A stretch of 64,000 bases of DNA from Boletus sp. NGJ. Its lineage: Eukaryota > Basidiomycota > Agaricomycetes > Boletales > Boletaceae. Of the stretch, positions 11,150 to 20,997 are shown piece by piece; position 1 is the stretch's first letter, and the number at the start of each line of letters is the position of its first letter. The stretch covers positions 110,865 to 174,864 of the forward strand of contig JAGTXK010000121.1 of NCBI GenBank assembly GCA_019096195.1. Reading direction: 5' to 3'. The notes under the pieces were generated by a model. That model did not search any database. It saw only the letters and a program-made list of their open reading frames with translations, and was not told the origin of the DNA. A program made the translations under genes and the position numbers.

Positions 11150-13400
11150 TTAGATGCCCGCCATCTGCATCCTAGGTTGACCTGTAGACTGATTCGACAC
11201 TGGTGCCCCTATTGCCCCGGGGACTTGTTGTCCTTGAGCACCTTGGGTGGCTTGGTTGAGTACCAGCCCTGGCCCCATGACGAATGCTGGAACGGTCTTC
11301 TCCTCCAAATCAGCGTATCGCACCGTCATCTCTTTTCGTTCCTTTGTCCATGATTCGGGGTCCCACCATGTGTACGTACCAACTTCACCCCCTGGGATTT
11401 TCGTCGACGGTGCGCTCCCACTCTCTTTGGTTATCCAAATCCGGAGATCTTTGTGATACCGCCAGTTCCGATTCCACCTGTTGGACAGGTGCGTGAGTAT
11501 TATTACCTGAGCATTTAATGGCAGAGCACAGGAATATGCAAACAATGAATAAGTCCAAGCCGACTCACAGTTCCTGGGCCGCTATTTCTTGTAGTGCATC
11601 CCTCGGACTCGAGTAGAACATGTAAAATAATGTCTCGTCGCTGAATGCCCCTGCTTTACTTGGCCCAGGTGGCGGAGGCTGAACGTTATAACAGGAAGGA
11701 AGATGGAAGTCCGGTTCTACGCTCCGTGCTGCTGACTGATCGGCCCATGGTGTTATGAACGTCGAGTACAGGTTCCTTCGCATGACACGGTTGACAATTC
11801 CCTTTTACTCTATGAAACCCAGGACTCACCCCTCATAACCCATGTCGAGGCCCACCGCACCCAAGTCCGTGCCAACGCTACTCAAACCACCGTCCGCATC
11901 GACGCTCGCATTCTTTATCATGGCCAACAACCCCAACAGTCCCCCATCGGTCAGCGGCCGAAATGAGCACTTGCTGAGCAGGCGTTTGTGGATGGTGATG
12001 AGGTTGGTTTGGGGCTTGTGCAAGCGAGCTATGCAGCTGTGCATGAGGATGAGGTTGCAGCGGATGGCTTCCGTTGGACGCATACGGGCTGACTCCAGGT
12101 GGTGGAACGCCTGGTGGGGCATTGAGATGTTGCTGTGATGGCTGTGTCTGAGGGGGATTATTGTTCGTATGAATCTGTTGTCCTTGCGAGGACGGTTGTA
12201 CTGGCGTTGACTGTAGTTGGCCCGGAAGTTGACCCTGCACGAGTGGTTGAGACTGTGGTTGCGATTGCGACTGTGTCTGACTCGCAGGTGTTGAACCATT
12301 TGGTTGCGAAGGTGGAAGATTGGTATTGGGAGCATTCCACGCCGCATGTGACACTTGATTGAGTTTCAAGGCATAATTTTGCTGGCAATTTGGTGAGTAT
12401 TTTCGTGACAGAAACAGGAGCCGCCAACATGCACACATGACGCACGAACAGAAAATCAGGGAATCAAGGTAACCACCTACCCTTTGTTTCTCAGCGTCAC
12501 CCTGTGTTTGGAAACCGGGATGGATACCCCGCAAGTTGAGCATTCCCGGTATGCCTGATTGTTGTGTTCCTGCGAGCGCGGAGGACATATTGTTCGCGTT
12601 CGGTTGCTGGGCGCCATTTAGCGAACCTAGTATATTTGTTCGATGATCGTTGAAGCCGTTCAATCCAGGTGGATGGGCTGGCGAGTGATTCTCGGATGAT
12701 TGTGGCTGATTCTGAGACTGAGGTTGGCTCTGAGAGGATAGTGTTTGTTGACCGCCCAAGGCAGGGAAATCTTCTGGACCAAAATCTCTCGGCTGTGCAC
12801 CTATTGCGGTTGCAGTTGTGCCTTGGCCTGCCTGAATCGCGTAGCTCGTTACACTCGAGCCTGGTGGATTGTTGGCAGACGACGTGAGTCCGGCACTGGC
12901 GAGCGAGGCGGGGGCGTTGTTGTTAGAGGACGGATTCGAGCTGTTTGTCTGGCCAAGCGATCCTAGCGCGGGGAACTCGTTTGGATCAAACCCGACTTCG
13001 CTGGCGGAGGAGGCGGATGGGGCGCTTGTAGGCGTCGCTGCGGGTGGATTTGGGCTCATATGGGGTGGGAGAGAGGCGGCACCATTCTGCGCGAGGACGC
13101 CTGCGCCGGTAGCGAAGGGGAATGTGGCGGATTGTGGCTGCTGCCTCTGGAGGAAGGGAGACTGTGGTACGGCGGGAGTGCGGTGCGGGTTTTGTTGTTG
13201 GAGTGCGGGTGCGGGGTAGGTGCGCTGTGGGAGGGGGTACTGGGACGTCGGATAGGGCGATCTGAACTGTGAAGAGAGACCGGCGGGGGGAGCGAGGCTC
13301 GGAGGGCGCTGTGGTGGTTGACCTGGCAAAGGTGAGCTCGGGGAGGGAGGAGGAGGAGGAGGAGGAGAAGAAAAAGGGAAGACAGACCTGGTCTGTTCAT
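11150..13400 (-). CDS. not2: CCR4-NOT subunit Not2, with an apparent one-base frameshift
   Basis: Scaffold subunit of the CCR4-NOT deadenylase, acting in mRNA decay and transcription. Exon 1 is 13388-13400 (MNRPG), then a 65-base intron with a (TCC)n tract. A long Gln/Pro/Ser-rich region follows, with two copies of an FPALG motif (DPNEFPALGSLG and GPEDFPALGGQQ). The C-terminal NOT2_3_5 domain follows in order: VLISAADRW, GLLGLLAMIKNASVDADGG, GTDLGAVGLDMGYEG, NLYSTFITPWADQ, FYMFYSSPRDALQEIAAQEL, WRYHKDLRIWITK and TWWDPESW. Between ISAADRW and GLLGLLAM the reading frame changes by one base at a run of five C on the plus strand (11941-11945); four would restore it. No intron can explain this because the two blocks are contiguous in the family. 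Either an assembly error or a damaged allele. Diverges from Rpc9. Confidence 0.93.
13323..13387 (-). repeat. Not2 intron 1 with (TCC)n pyrimidine repeat
   Basis: The first intron of Not2 contains about seven TCC triplets (plus-strand GGA, about 13348-13368) near its middle. The tract precedes the acceptor tttgccag. Confidence 0.6.
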
Positions 13401-13538
13401 GGTGTCGGACTGTCCTTGGCGAGAGGGGAGTTGATAAGTTTGTTTTCCTTGTTTTTTTCCCGATATTATTATGATATTCCAAGTTTCTTTTTCGTCTCCC
13501 TTGGAGGTGTTGTTCTTTGTTTACTTCTCAGAGTTGAC

Positions 13539-13552
13539 TAACCCTAACCTTA
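13539..13552 (+). promoter_or_regulatory. Telobox-like TAACCCTAACC in the Not2/Rpc9 divergent promoter
   Basis: The sequence taaccctaacctta lies 13 bases upstream of the Rpc9 ATG, inside the 164-base region shared with Not2. It matches the telobox core AACCCTAA, known upstream of translation and RNA-synthesis genes in plants and some fungi. The function here is inferred from position only. Confidence 0.4.
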
Positions 13553-13564
13553 GCTCAACCCCCC

Positions 13565-14290
13565 ATGGAGGTCATCAACCCCCGCTCAGCACTCCTCTCC
13601 AACTTCGAGGTCCTCACCCTCCTCCGCGAGCTCGACGCAGACCACATCGCACGTACAAAGACCGCAATACGCATAAAAAAAGAAGAAGACACCTCCGGAA
13701 AACCCACCCTCGAACCACACACAGAAGAGATCTCCGAGAACCTACGCACCGTCGAACTCGAAGTGAGCTCCCCAGTCCACCGCACCCGACCAACCCCCTT
13801 GACGCACCACCCAGGCAATCCAATACCTCTCCGCAGAGTATCAGCCCACGTCGCAACAGTCCGATCATGGCATATCTCAGCTTGTCCGCGACCTTGCTCC
13901 CTTCTCCCTCACAAAAGCGGAGAAACTGCAAGTCGTAAACCTTGCCCCGACGGAACCCGTCGAACTCTATGTCGTGTGTCTCTCCTCCGATGTACACCCT
14001 ATCGTCCACTCATATCTCCCGTCCGATAGATTGTCGAAGAACTCGAGGACCGCCTTGGGGATCGCATGGATGAAATTCTTGGCATAGTCTCAAGGTCCTT
14101 GTCCACCACGGCAGCAACTACCCCTTCCCAGAGTGCGTCTTCGACGAATGGTCCTGCCTATAATATCGAAACAGTCGATGCATACGAGATAGAGCAAGGA
14201 TGGGAACAGGACGGAGAGGGTACTGAATTTGATGACTGGGGGGAGGGCCTCGGAGTTGAAGGTGATCTCGATATGGAAGACGACGGCTAA
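13565..14290 (+). CDS. rpc17: RNA polymerase III subunit Rpc9/Rpc17
   Basis: Rpb4-like subunit of RNA polymerase III (CGRP-RCP family), forming the stalk with the Rpc25 subunit. Exons 13565-13762, 13815-13973 and 14030-14290 keep frame and give 205 residues, a little longer than yeast or human forms. Family features: MEVINPRSALLSNFEVLTLL at the start, then NLRTVELE, AIQYLSAEYQ, DLAPFSLTKAEKLQVVNLAP, PVELYVIVEELEDR. The C-terminus has a Ser/Thr linker and an acidic tail (WEQDGEGTEFDDWGEG), the usual ending for this family. The start codon is the only ATG in frame before the conserved block. It diverges from Not2 and converges on an SDR gene. Confidence 0.92.
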
Positions 14291-14487
14291 GAGCTCGTCA
14301 AGTTATGCTCATCACGAATGTGTCACCTACCCGGGCTTCACGACGATATTCTTCATCTAACTCCCTGGACGACGTTGGTTTCTTGGCCAACATAACCTGC
14401 GATGAAGACCCCAATGCCAAACAAATGGGCATTGCAAAGTTCACAACTGTTGGTATTTACACATCTCAACGGACGAATTAAAACATA

Positions 14488-15816
14488 TCAAACATCCTTG
14501 ATTTGCTCTTCGCACCATTCCCATAATGCCTGTCCAACCTTTGGATCATGCGCGTCCTTATGAGATGGTCCAATCCTCGCCCAAGGAACGAGATACTAAA
14601 TAATATTGCTTAATATCACGAACGATGCAAATGTCATGAAATCCCACCTTTCCCCCAAGATCCGCGGCGGCAGGGGAAGTACTCGCATACAGATGCGTGA
14701 GGGCCCCGTGGCCGATATCGTAGAATCCCAAATACTGTAGTTTCGTGAGTGGATCGGTTCATTCTTTTCATCACCGCAACGCTCTTACCATCACGCGGCG
14801 AATGATCGACCCCATGTGTCTCTGCAAATCAGAACGTATATTTCCTGGGTTCAAGGAGATAGACACAATGCCCTCAGTTCTGTACCTCCTGTCGAGCTCT
14901 GATGCGAACACGACGTTGCCCTTTGGATATTCTCTCTCCGTTAGAACCGCGAAAAGCAACATTCATGTATTCTACTCACAAACTTGCTCTGGGCGTACAG
15001 GTTGAAGGTCGAGTACTTCTTACGGGCAGATGTGTCTTTGAATGTTTCGAATTTCAAAGAGCCCATTATGTGCGCAGAAGATGACACCGTCACTATCCGA
15101 GCTTTCCCATCTGACGATGTCTTGGCTGTTGAGATCAACAACGGCAGTAGAAGCTTGGTAAAGTAGTAATGCCCTGTCCACAGTGCCCCTCAGTAAGAAA
15201 CGGTTTGGAACATAAAGATAATATACTACCAAGGACGTTGGTACCAAACTGAAGGTCATAACCGTCTGATGTCAACTGGGAGACGGAGGGAAACATGACA
15301 CCGCTGATAAAAAGATCCCCGCATGAGTGGAGTGAACCCTTGGTAACGAGTTGATTGCACTGACGCATTGTTAATGAGAACATCCAACCGAGTCTCCTTG
15401 CTGTCAGAAAATTATCCGGCAAAACGTCTTCATGAGTGGAAAAGTCGTACCTCAAGAATTCTTCTGCCGCTACTTTCACAGCTCCAAGGTTTCCTAGGTC
15501 AAGTTTAAGGAAGACTGCCTCTTTTCCGGTGATGGTCTTGAGGTCTTGTATGGCACTCTCGCTCCTGGCCTGATCCCTGGCGGCAACGTACACCTTTGCA
15601 TTGTGCTGGAGTAGTGCCTATCCGGAAATTCACAATGTCGCCTCCCCATAATTCAAAACCCAGGGAAATATATCTCACCTTGGCCGTTTCTTTGCCAATA
15701 CCAGTGCTGGCTCCCGTCACGATTATGACCTTGCCGGTCAAATCTGGGATGTCACTGACGCTGAACTTTGGCTTTGGAGGAACGAACTGGCTCAACAAGG
15801 ATAGGTAAATACCCAT
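14488..15816 (-). CDS. Short-chain dehydrogenase/reductase (retinol-dehydrogenase-like)
   Basis: NAD(P)-dependent oxidoreductase of the classical SDR superfamily; substrate unknown. The start at 15816 gives [20 protein letters not shown], a short hydrophobic leader then [20 protein letters not shown], the cofactor-binding TGxxxGIG. Further exons give [32 protein letters not shown] with [30 protein letters not shown] and the catalytic YAQSK. The C-terminal part reads [17 protein letters not shown], and the last exon [12 protein letters not shown] ends at TGA 14488-14490. Overall order and spacing resemble retinol dehydrogenase/WW-oxidoreductase-like fungal SDRs. Introns are short and frequent (about seven). 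It diverges from the prenyltransferase gene. Confidence 0.87.
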
Positions 15817-16268
15817 TGTCTTGAAGAGGACGGTGACCGGTCGTATCTATATGCCAGACGGGTTCGTAATAATGCTGCGAGTCGATATATTTATGTCGTT
15901 TCGATTCACACGAGAAGCTGGCATTCAAAAGGTATCTTCCCTTCGCGAAGTATGTGGCGCGCCGGGAATTTTGTTAGGAGTGGGAGTCTGATTACGCCCA
16001 TCGATTCTTTGTTTCAAGGTTAGCTGATTTAGAGCGGCAGTACGCCGCGGAACCTGTTCCAAGATTTCACGAGCAGACCCTGAACGAGGGAGAGAAAGTA
16101 TGGTCAATGTTATTAAGTAAAGTGATGGCCAGGACTTGGGGGCAACAAAGAAAGGTGTTGAGCGGGCTGTACAAAGTCCGCGGCGAAGTTGGTCTACAAG
16201 TACATACAGTTCTATGCAACGGCCCTCAGCATCTAAGCATTATTACCCGGTTTACCCTCCCTACCGCA
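15817..16268. promoter_or_regulatory. Divergent promoter region, SDR / geranylgeranyltransferase
   Basis: 452 bases between two divergent start codons. The sequence gatatatttatgtc at about 15882 is AT-rich and could be a TATA-like element for the SDR. No gene is seen here. Confidence 0.35.
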
Positions 16269-17759
16269 ATGGACTCCTTGCCTCCGTTAGCCACAGGCGC
16301 ACACGCAAATCACTGTAACAGATGTCTGCTTGGATTACCGAGCTCTCAGGTCGACATTGATCCATCCAAGTGTGACATTCGTCGGTGATCTCGGGGACAA
16401 TCCATAATAATCATGCGATAGACTTGCCCTGGCGTTCTACTGTCTGGGATCATTGGACTTGACGGGCCAGTTCGCAAACGAAAGCACGAACACATCGGAC
16501 AAGGAGAGTTGGCGGCAGTGGATATGGGAACAGCAGACCCGTGAGTACATCTAACGGCACAGGGACCATGAGTTAATTGACAATATTCATCTCCCAGAGG
16601 GACCAAGCGGTACTGGTTTCCGACCAGGAAATTACATGACAACGAACGTAGAGCTAGTAGATAACTTTTCCGTTATCCCGAGAGTATCTTCTGACTGACA
16701 AGTTCACCAGACCAACTTGTATTCCGAGAGCTCTGAGAACTCTCCCCATGTCATCTTGACATATACTGCATTGCTATCACTTGCGATACTTCGCGATGAT
16801 TTCTCCCAGTTAGATCGTGCAGGGATCATCAAGCTCTTGCAAGCTTGCCAGAATGAAGATGGGAGGTAAGCATCTGTTGACTAGAACTTCCGTATTGCTC
16901 CAGTGACCAAGGGTGATACTCTCCAGTTTCTCCTCTGAGCCTTACGGGGGAGATGCCGACGTACGAACCACCTACTGTGCTTTTGCGATCAGTAGCATGC
17001 TGAATGACTGGTCGGGTGTACGAATCGAGCCAGCCTTGAGGTTCATCGAAGCCTGTAGAGTAAGTTCTGCCCAAGTCGCACGGGTACTTTGACAGATAGT
17101 CACTCTAGTCGTATGAAGGCGGGTATGGCCAGGTGCCTTCTGCTGAGGCTGGAGGTAACCTTATGTTGCGTCGCCTATACTCGATTCTGATGATTTTAGG
17201 GGGTCCTACATATTGCGCATTAGCGTCCGTCTTCCTTGCTGGTAATGGCTCACGCCTCACCAGCGACGAGAGGAAACAGACCGTACGATGGCTAGTTCAA
17301 AATCAAGCATCGTCGGGCGGCTACCGTGGACGGACGAACAAAGAAGCGGATGCTTGTTATTGTTTTTGGTGTGGTGCTTCGCTATCGGTACGTTTTGATT
17401 GCACTCTTATCGCCGCCTTTCGTTCATTGAAACCTTGGCAGATTCTTGGAGCACGAGAGTTTGTGTGTGAATGGTCGCTCTCGAAATTTATAACATCTTG
17501 TCAATTCAAATTTGGCGGGATTTCCAAGGCGCCAAAGGAACATCCTGGTCAGAAGTTCCTGTAACATTTATGTTCGAAGGGTCGCTGATACACGTTTCAA
17601 GATCCTTATCACACCTACCTGTCGTTGGCGGCGGTTGCTATGTATCCTCCGTCGAACTCCGTTGAGCCTAGCTGGAAGCTCCAGCCGCTGGATCCACTGT
17701 TAAATGTGAATGAAGCTACTTCCAGCTGGGCTAGAAAGTACATTCCAAGTAGACCTTGA
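16269..17759 (+). CDS. cdc43: Protein geranylgeranyltransferase type I, beta subunit (Cdc43)
   Basis: Catalytic zinc subunit that attaches geranylgeranyl to CaaL-type proteins such as Rho GTPases. The start at 16269 gives MDSLPPLATGAHANHCNRCL followed by LLGLPSSQVDID. Joined exons read LALAFYCLGSLDLTGQF, GPSGTGFRPGNYM, then prenyltransferase alpha-alpha repeats: LLQACQNEDG, FSSEPYGGDADVRTTYCAF, SYEGGYGQ, GPTYCALASVFLAG and GGYRGRTNKEADACYCFW. The last contains the D-A-C zinc ligands; the third ligand is His in PYHTYLSLAAVA. The C-terminus WARKYIPSRP ends at TGA 17757-17759. FGGISKAPKEHPDPYH, with its absence of a longer insert, fits GGTase-I rather than farnesyltransferase or Rab GGTase. Intact by splice phase. 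Confidence 0.92.
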
Positions 17760-17856
17760 TTTCGGCTCTTTATCCTAGTGTAACCGCAGAATAAAGTTAG
17801 TGAAGTGTACCTTGCAATGACCACTATCTGTGTGACGAAACACGACCTTTGCAACG

Positions 17857-17948
17857 TCTCTGGTAGTATATCGGATAGTACACCCGCCTGTCATGTAGTA
17901 TGATCTGCAAGACCGCGGGAGAGCGGGGTTCGACTCCCCGCCAGAGAG
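17857..17948 (+). tRNA. tRNA-Asp (anticodon GUC) with 20-base intron
   Basis: The acceptor stem pairs perfectly, TCTCTGG (17857-17863) with CCAGAGA (17941-17947), discriminator G 17948. D-arm GTAT/GTAC. Anticodon stem CCCGC (17883-17887)/GCGGG (17915-17919), loop C-U-G-U-C-A with anticodon GTC at 17890-17892. The T-stem CGGGG/CCCCG encloses TTCGACT. The 20 bases 17894-17913 are the intron, one base 3' of the anticodon as is canonical. Six Ts follow as Pol III terminator. Confidence 0.94.
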
Positions 17949-17954
17949 TTTTTT
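17949..17954 (+). terminator. RNA polymerase III T6 terminator of tRNA-Asp
   Basis: A run of six T immediately follows the discriminator base of the tRNA, the standard Pol III stop signal. Confidence 0.8.
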
Positions 17955-18030
17955 GTTGGGTTCTCACTATATACTTGGAATCTCATTCAAACATTTCCCG
18001 TCTGTCCATCAACCTTTTCAACCTCTGTCG

Positions 18031-18432
18031 ATGGTGCTCAACGGTTTCGAAGAGAGCACCGCCTGGGCAATCTCCACAGCAGAGTCGGGTGACATAGTCA
18101 AAGATGCGATCCGGAAAGAGCAAGTACTCAAGTACGTCCCTCCATCGCGGCGAAACCCGTTGAAAAAGAAAGCACGCTCTGACACCGTCTGTATAGAGAC
18201 ATCTCCGCCGCACAGAGTGATCTCAGAGGTGTGTTTTTTTATCCAGAACAGCCCGCTGTATTCCGGGAAAATAAATGAACCCATTGTCGTTCTTCTTTTT
18301 TCGGTTCCCCCGCTAGCCCTCGTGACGCGCGTACATAGCGTTCAAGCCGACGTCGAGAAGCTCACGTCCGACAACGCAACGCTGCAGATGTATATCGACA
18401 ACCTGACGATGCAGATGGTGAGGAGAAAGTAA
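18031..18432 (+). CDS. Putative short coiled-coil (SCOC-like) protein
   Basis: A 133-residue open frame starting MVLNGFEESTAWAISTAESG. The only recognisable part is the C-terminal 35 residues, ARVH/TRVHSVQADVEKLTSD followed by NATLQMYIDNLTMQM, a heptad coiled coil resembling the SCOC family, whose members link ARL GTPases and Golgi or endosome traffic. The middle (about 18230-18310) starts with gtgtgttttttt and ends with gctag, which looks like an unspliced intron; removing it would break the frame, so either it is retained or the first exon is wrong. The Lys-rich LKKKARS segment may be linker. Low confidence in the N-terminal half; the coiled-coil exon is likely real. Confidence 0.45.
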   Translation: MVLNGFEESTAWAISTAESGDIVKDAIRKEQVLKYVPPSRRNPLKKKARSDTVCIETSPPHRVISEVCFFIQNSPLYSGKINEPIVVLLFSVPPLALVTRVHSVQADVEKLTSDNATLQMYIDNLTMQMVRRK

Positions 18433-18923
18433 CGATGGGGGGGGACATGACACACAGAAAGCTTTTTGGAAGCCATCGCTTGGTGCCATCGTGAGTGAGC
18501 CGGTCCCTTGCTATGATTGTGGGTCTGGGTTTGAAGGCTGACGTTGCTCGGTGGGGCTCAGCGACCTGGAAGGTGGCTGCCGTTCACGACTCGAGTCTCT
18601 TTTCGCGATACCCTTTTGATCGGTGTCTTGCTGGATGCCAGCGAAGGTCTGGAAGATTTTCAGCAAGGCTGCCTCGGGAGCCTTTCCCAGTCCGTACCGT
18701 CACCGACAGCTGGTCATGTACGTAGCATCTAGCGTCTGATGGGATACTTGGTCACAACAGCAATGTTTCATTATGCTTGGAACCTCACTGGAGATTATCC
18801 GATCTACGCCCCCCCAACAAACAAACGTTCATTTAATCTATCCGCGAATTCTATGCCTTGAAAGTTTGGTTCGGAGCTCTGTACAGGTGTGCAGTAATAA
18901 ATCGATTGGTACTCGAAAGGCGC
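18433..18923. other. Convergent intergenic region
   Basis: 491 bases between the coiled-coil ORF and the aldo-keto reductase stop. Short open frames are present without any recognisable motif. No RNA gene seen. Confidence 0.35.
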
Positions 18924-20557
18924 TCATGCCCAAAGGTGCTGGGCATGAGAAGGGTATCTAGTCCCCTTCACCTCAGACTTCTCGATCAATTGATGGATTT
19001 CCTGCAACTCCGTCTCTGTGAACGTGACGTCGCCTCCCGAACAATTCTCGAGGGTGCGCTCAGCGCGTCTGGGGAATATGCAATGAATTGAATGGACCAT
19101 ACATCCCGGGGGAAAAGTGCCATACGAAGATCCGGGAAGAGGGATAACATGCGGGCCAAGCGAGCTGACCCAACCGATGCAAAGCTGCGTGGTCGTGACA
19201 TTCTTCCTCTTGGCGATCTCAGCCAAGGCATCTACTATGGCGACATTGTGCGCAAGGTTCTGAGGACAAGATCTTTTGTCAAAACCGACAATACCACATG
19301 CCAAAGTGAGACCTACGTCTTCTTGAAATCGGGGAAAGTGACGGCGTACGTCGTCCGCTACATCGCGTTCAGTCGTTCCGTCGCGATTACTGTCAGCGAG
19401 AGGCACGACGGTGCGCACCAGGTAAATCTTCCAGTTTCTTGATCTGTCCTGTCAGAAAACCCTTCCCAAGCGGCCTGCAGCAACGTTGTGGGTATCTGCA
19501 CATTTTGCGACAAGGACACCTACGAATAAGCGGCAACTGCAATTCCCAGTTCTTTTGCAGTAACGATGACTGGGGCGCCTGATTAAACTACATTCAGAAA
19601 TCGATCATCGCGTCCGGCCTACCTTGTCGTGCTTGCGGCTCGTATGAGAAAGGACTGACTTCGATCTCCACAACGCTGATCGGGTGAATCTACAGGGAGG
19701 TTTGATTTACCAGCGCGACACAGTCGAAACACGCCAACCTTGTGTCCTCGACGCAAGGTTTCTGCGCTACATTCAGACATTCCGATGTGGTCCAACTTGC
19801 CTTGGCTCTTGAGGGTCGCGAGGGTCGCTATGGATTCTTCCACAGGGATATTGGGATCTACACGGGCGCACTGGAACAAGTCGAGGCGCTTCGTCCCTCT
19901 CAATTTCTCGTTGATCAAATTGACGCTCCGCAAAAGGCCCTCTGGCCTGGAAAACCAACATCAACAGGCACCGCACCCACCGAGTTAGTTGGATCGTTCA
20001 AATGCTTACGAGCCATCCGGTTGTGGCTGACCGCCGGTTTTAAGCCCTCCCTGGAAGGAAGTATATCGTCAACGTTTGGGGAGAGCCCTCGTCGATGCAT
20101 CCCCACTTTAATGGACAGGAACGTCCTGTCGACAAACTCTGGGTACTTCTCAAAGAATCGAGCGATCATCTCGAGGTTCGTGGTAGATAAGTTGTGGCCG
20201 TAGAACTCTCCTGAGGAGTAAATCGGGTCAAGACTGCTTCGAATGAACATGATGATTTACTCGCCCCCGTTGAGGAACATCTTGGCATCGGGGGGCAACG
20301 CTTCGATACCTGCCTTGATAGCCTCGAAACATTGCCCGTCAGGGACAGGATCCGGTTTCCAGCTGGAAATCCTTCTCAGCGAGGTGTACTGGGTGAAGTT
20401 GGAATACACTACCCACGTCATGGACATGAGACCATGCTATCAGCAAGACACATGAGGTCGGTTTGTGCAACTGAATACATGGATCAGGACTTACAGAGAC
20501 TTTGCCGACGACGACATCAGACGCCGTCCCTCCGAGGTTCGTCGTAGCACGAGTCAT
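18924..20557 (-). CDS. Aldo-keto reductase, pyridoxal reductase-like
   Basis: NADPH-dependent reductase; the closest recognisable relatives are fungal pyridoxal reductases (Plr1 type, vitamin B6 salvage). The start at 20557 gives MTRATTNLGGTASDVVVGKV. Then HGLMSMTWKPDPVPDGQCFE, GIEALPPDAKMFLNGG and the catalytic-region EFYSSGEFYGHNL (Tyr of the tetrad). Downstream: RLDLFQCARVDPNIPVEESI, LKSQGKLDHIGMSE (substrate-barrel strand), HPISVVEIEVSPFSYEP, ELGIAVAAYSPLGKGFLTG, then NVTTTQLCIGWV and VIPLPGSS near the cofactor site. Ends TRYPSHAQHLWA, TGA at 18924-18926. The exon joins listed were checked by phase and are intact. It is tandem with the homeodomain gene. Confidence 0.88.
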
Positions 20558-20997
20558 TGCGCGATTGTGATAAGTTTCACAGTCGAACGGGCGATAAGGT
20601 TTATGAGCTTATCGGGCCTGTTATAGATCGCGCCCTCTGGTAATGCTCGTCCAGGGTATCAATCAAAAAGGCGGTCTCCATGATGCGGAACCCGGGGTAG
20701 TCCAAAACTTTGACCCCAAGGGACACCAAAAAAGGAGGCATCTATTGCAATAGATATCTGACAATGCTCGTATCCTGATAGCTATTCATGTGAACACTGA
20801 CCTCGTCGATGTGCGATGCACTGGCACTGAAAACCGAGCCGGGAGAGTGTACACATCTCCATGCATGGCCAACAGAACCTCAGGTTCAACGGTATGAAGA
20901 ATGAGCATCACACGCACACATTTCAGGCATATCTATGGAGCATGACAGAACCGAGCAACATGGGATTCAACAAGAACGAACAAATGCAACATCAAGC
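20558..20997. other. Intergenic region upstream of aldo-keto reductase
   Basis: 440 bases between two minus-strand genes, containing the reductase promoter. No recognisable gene or repeat. Confidence 0.35.
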
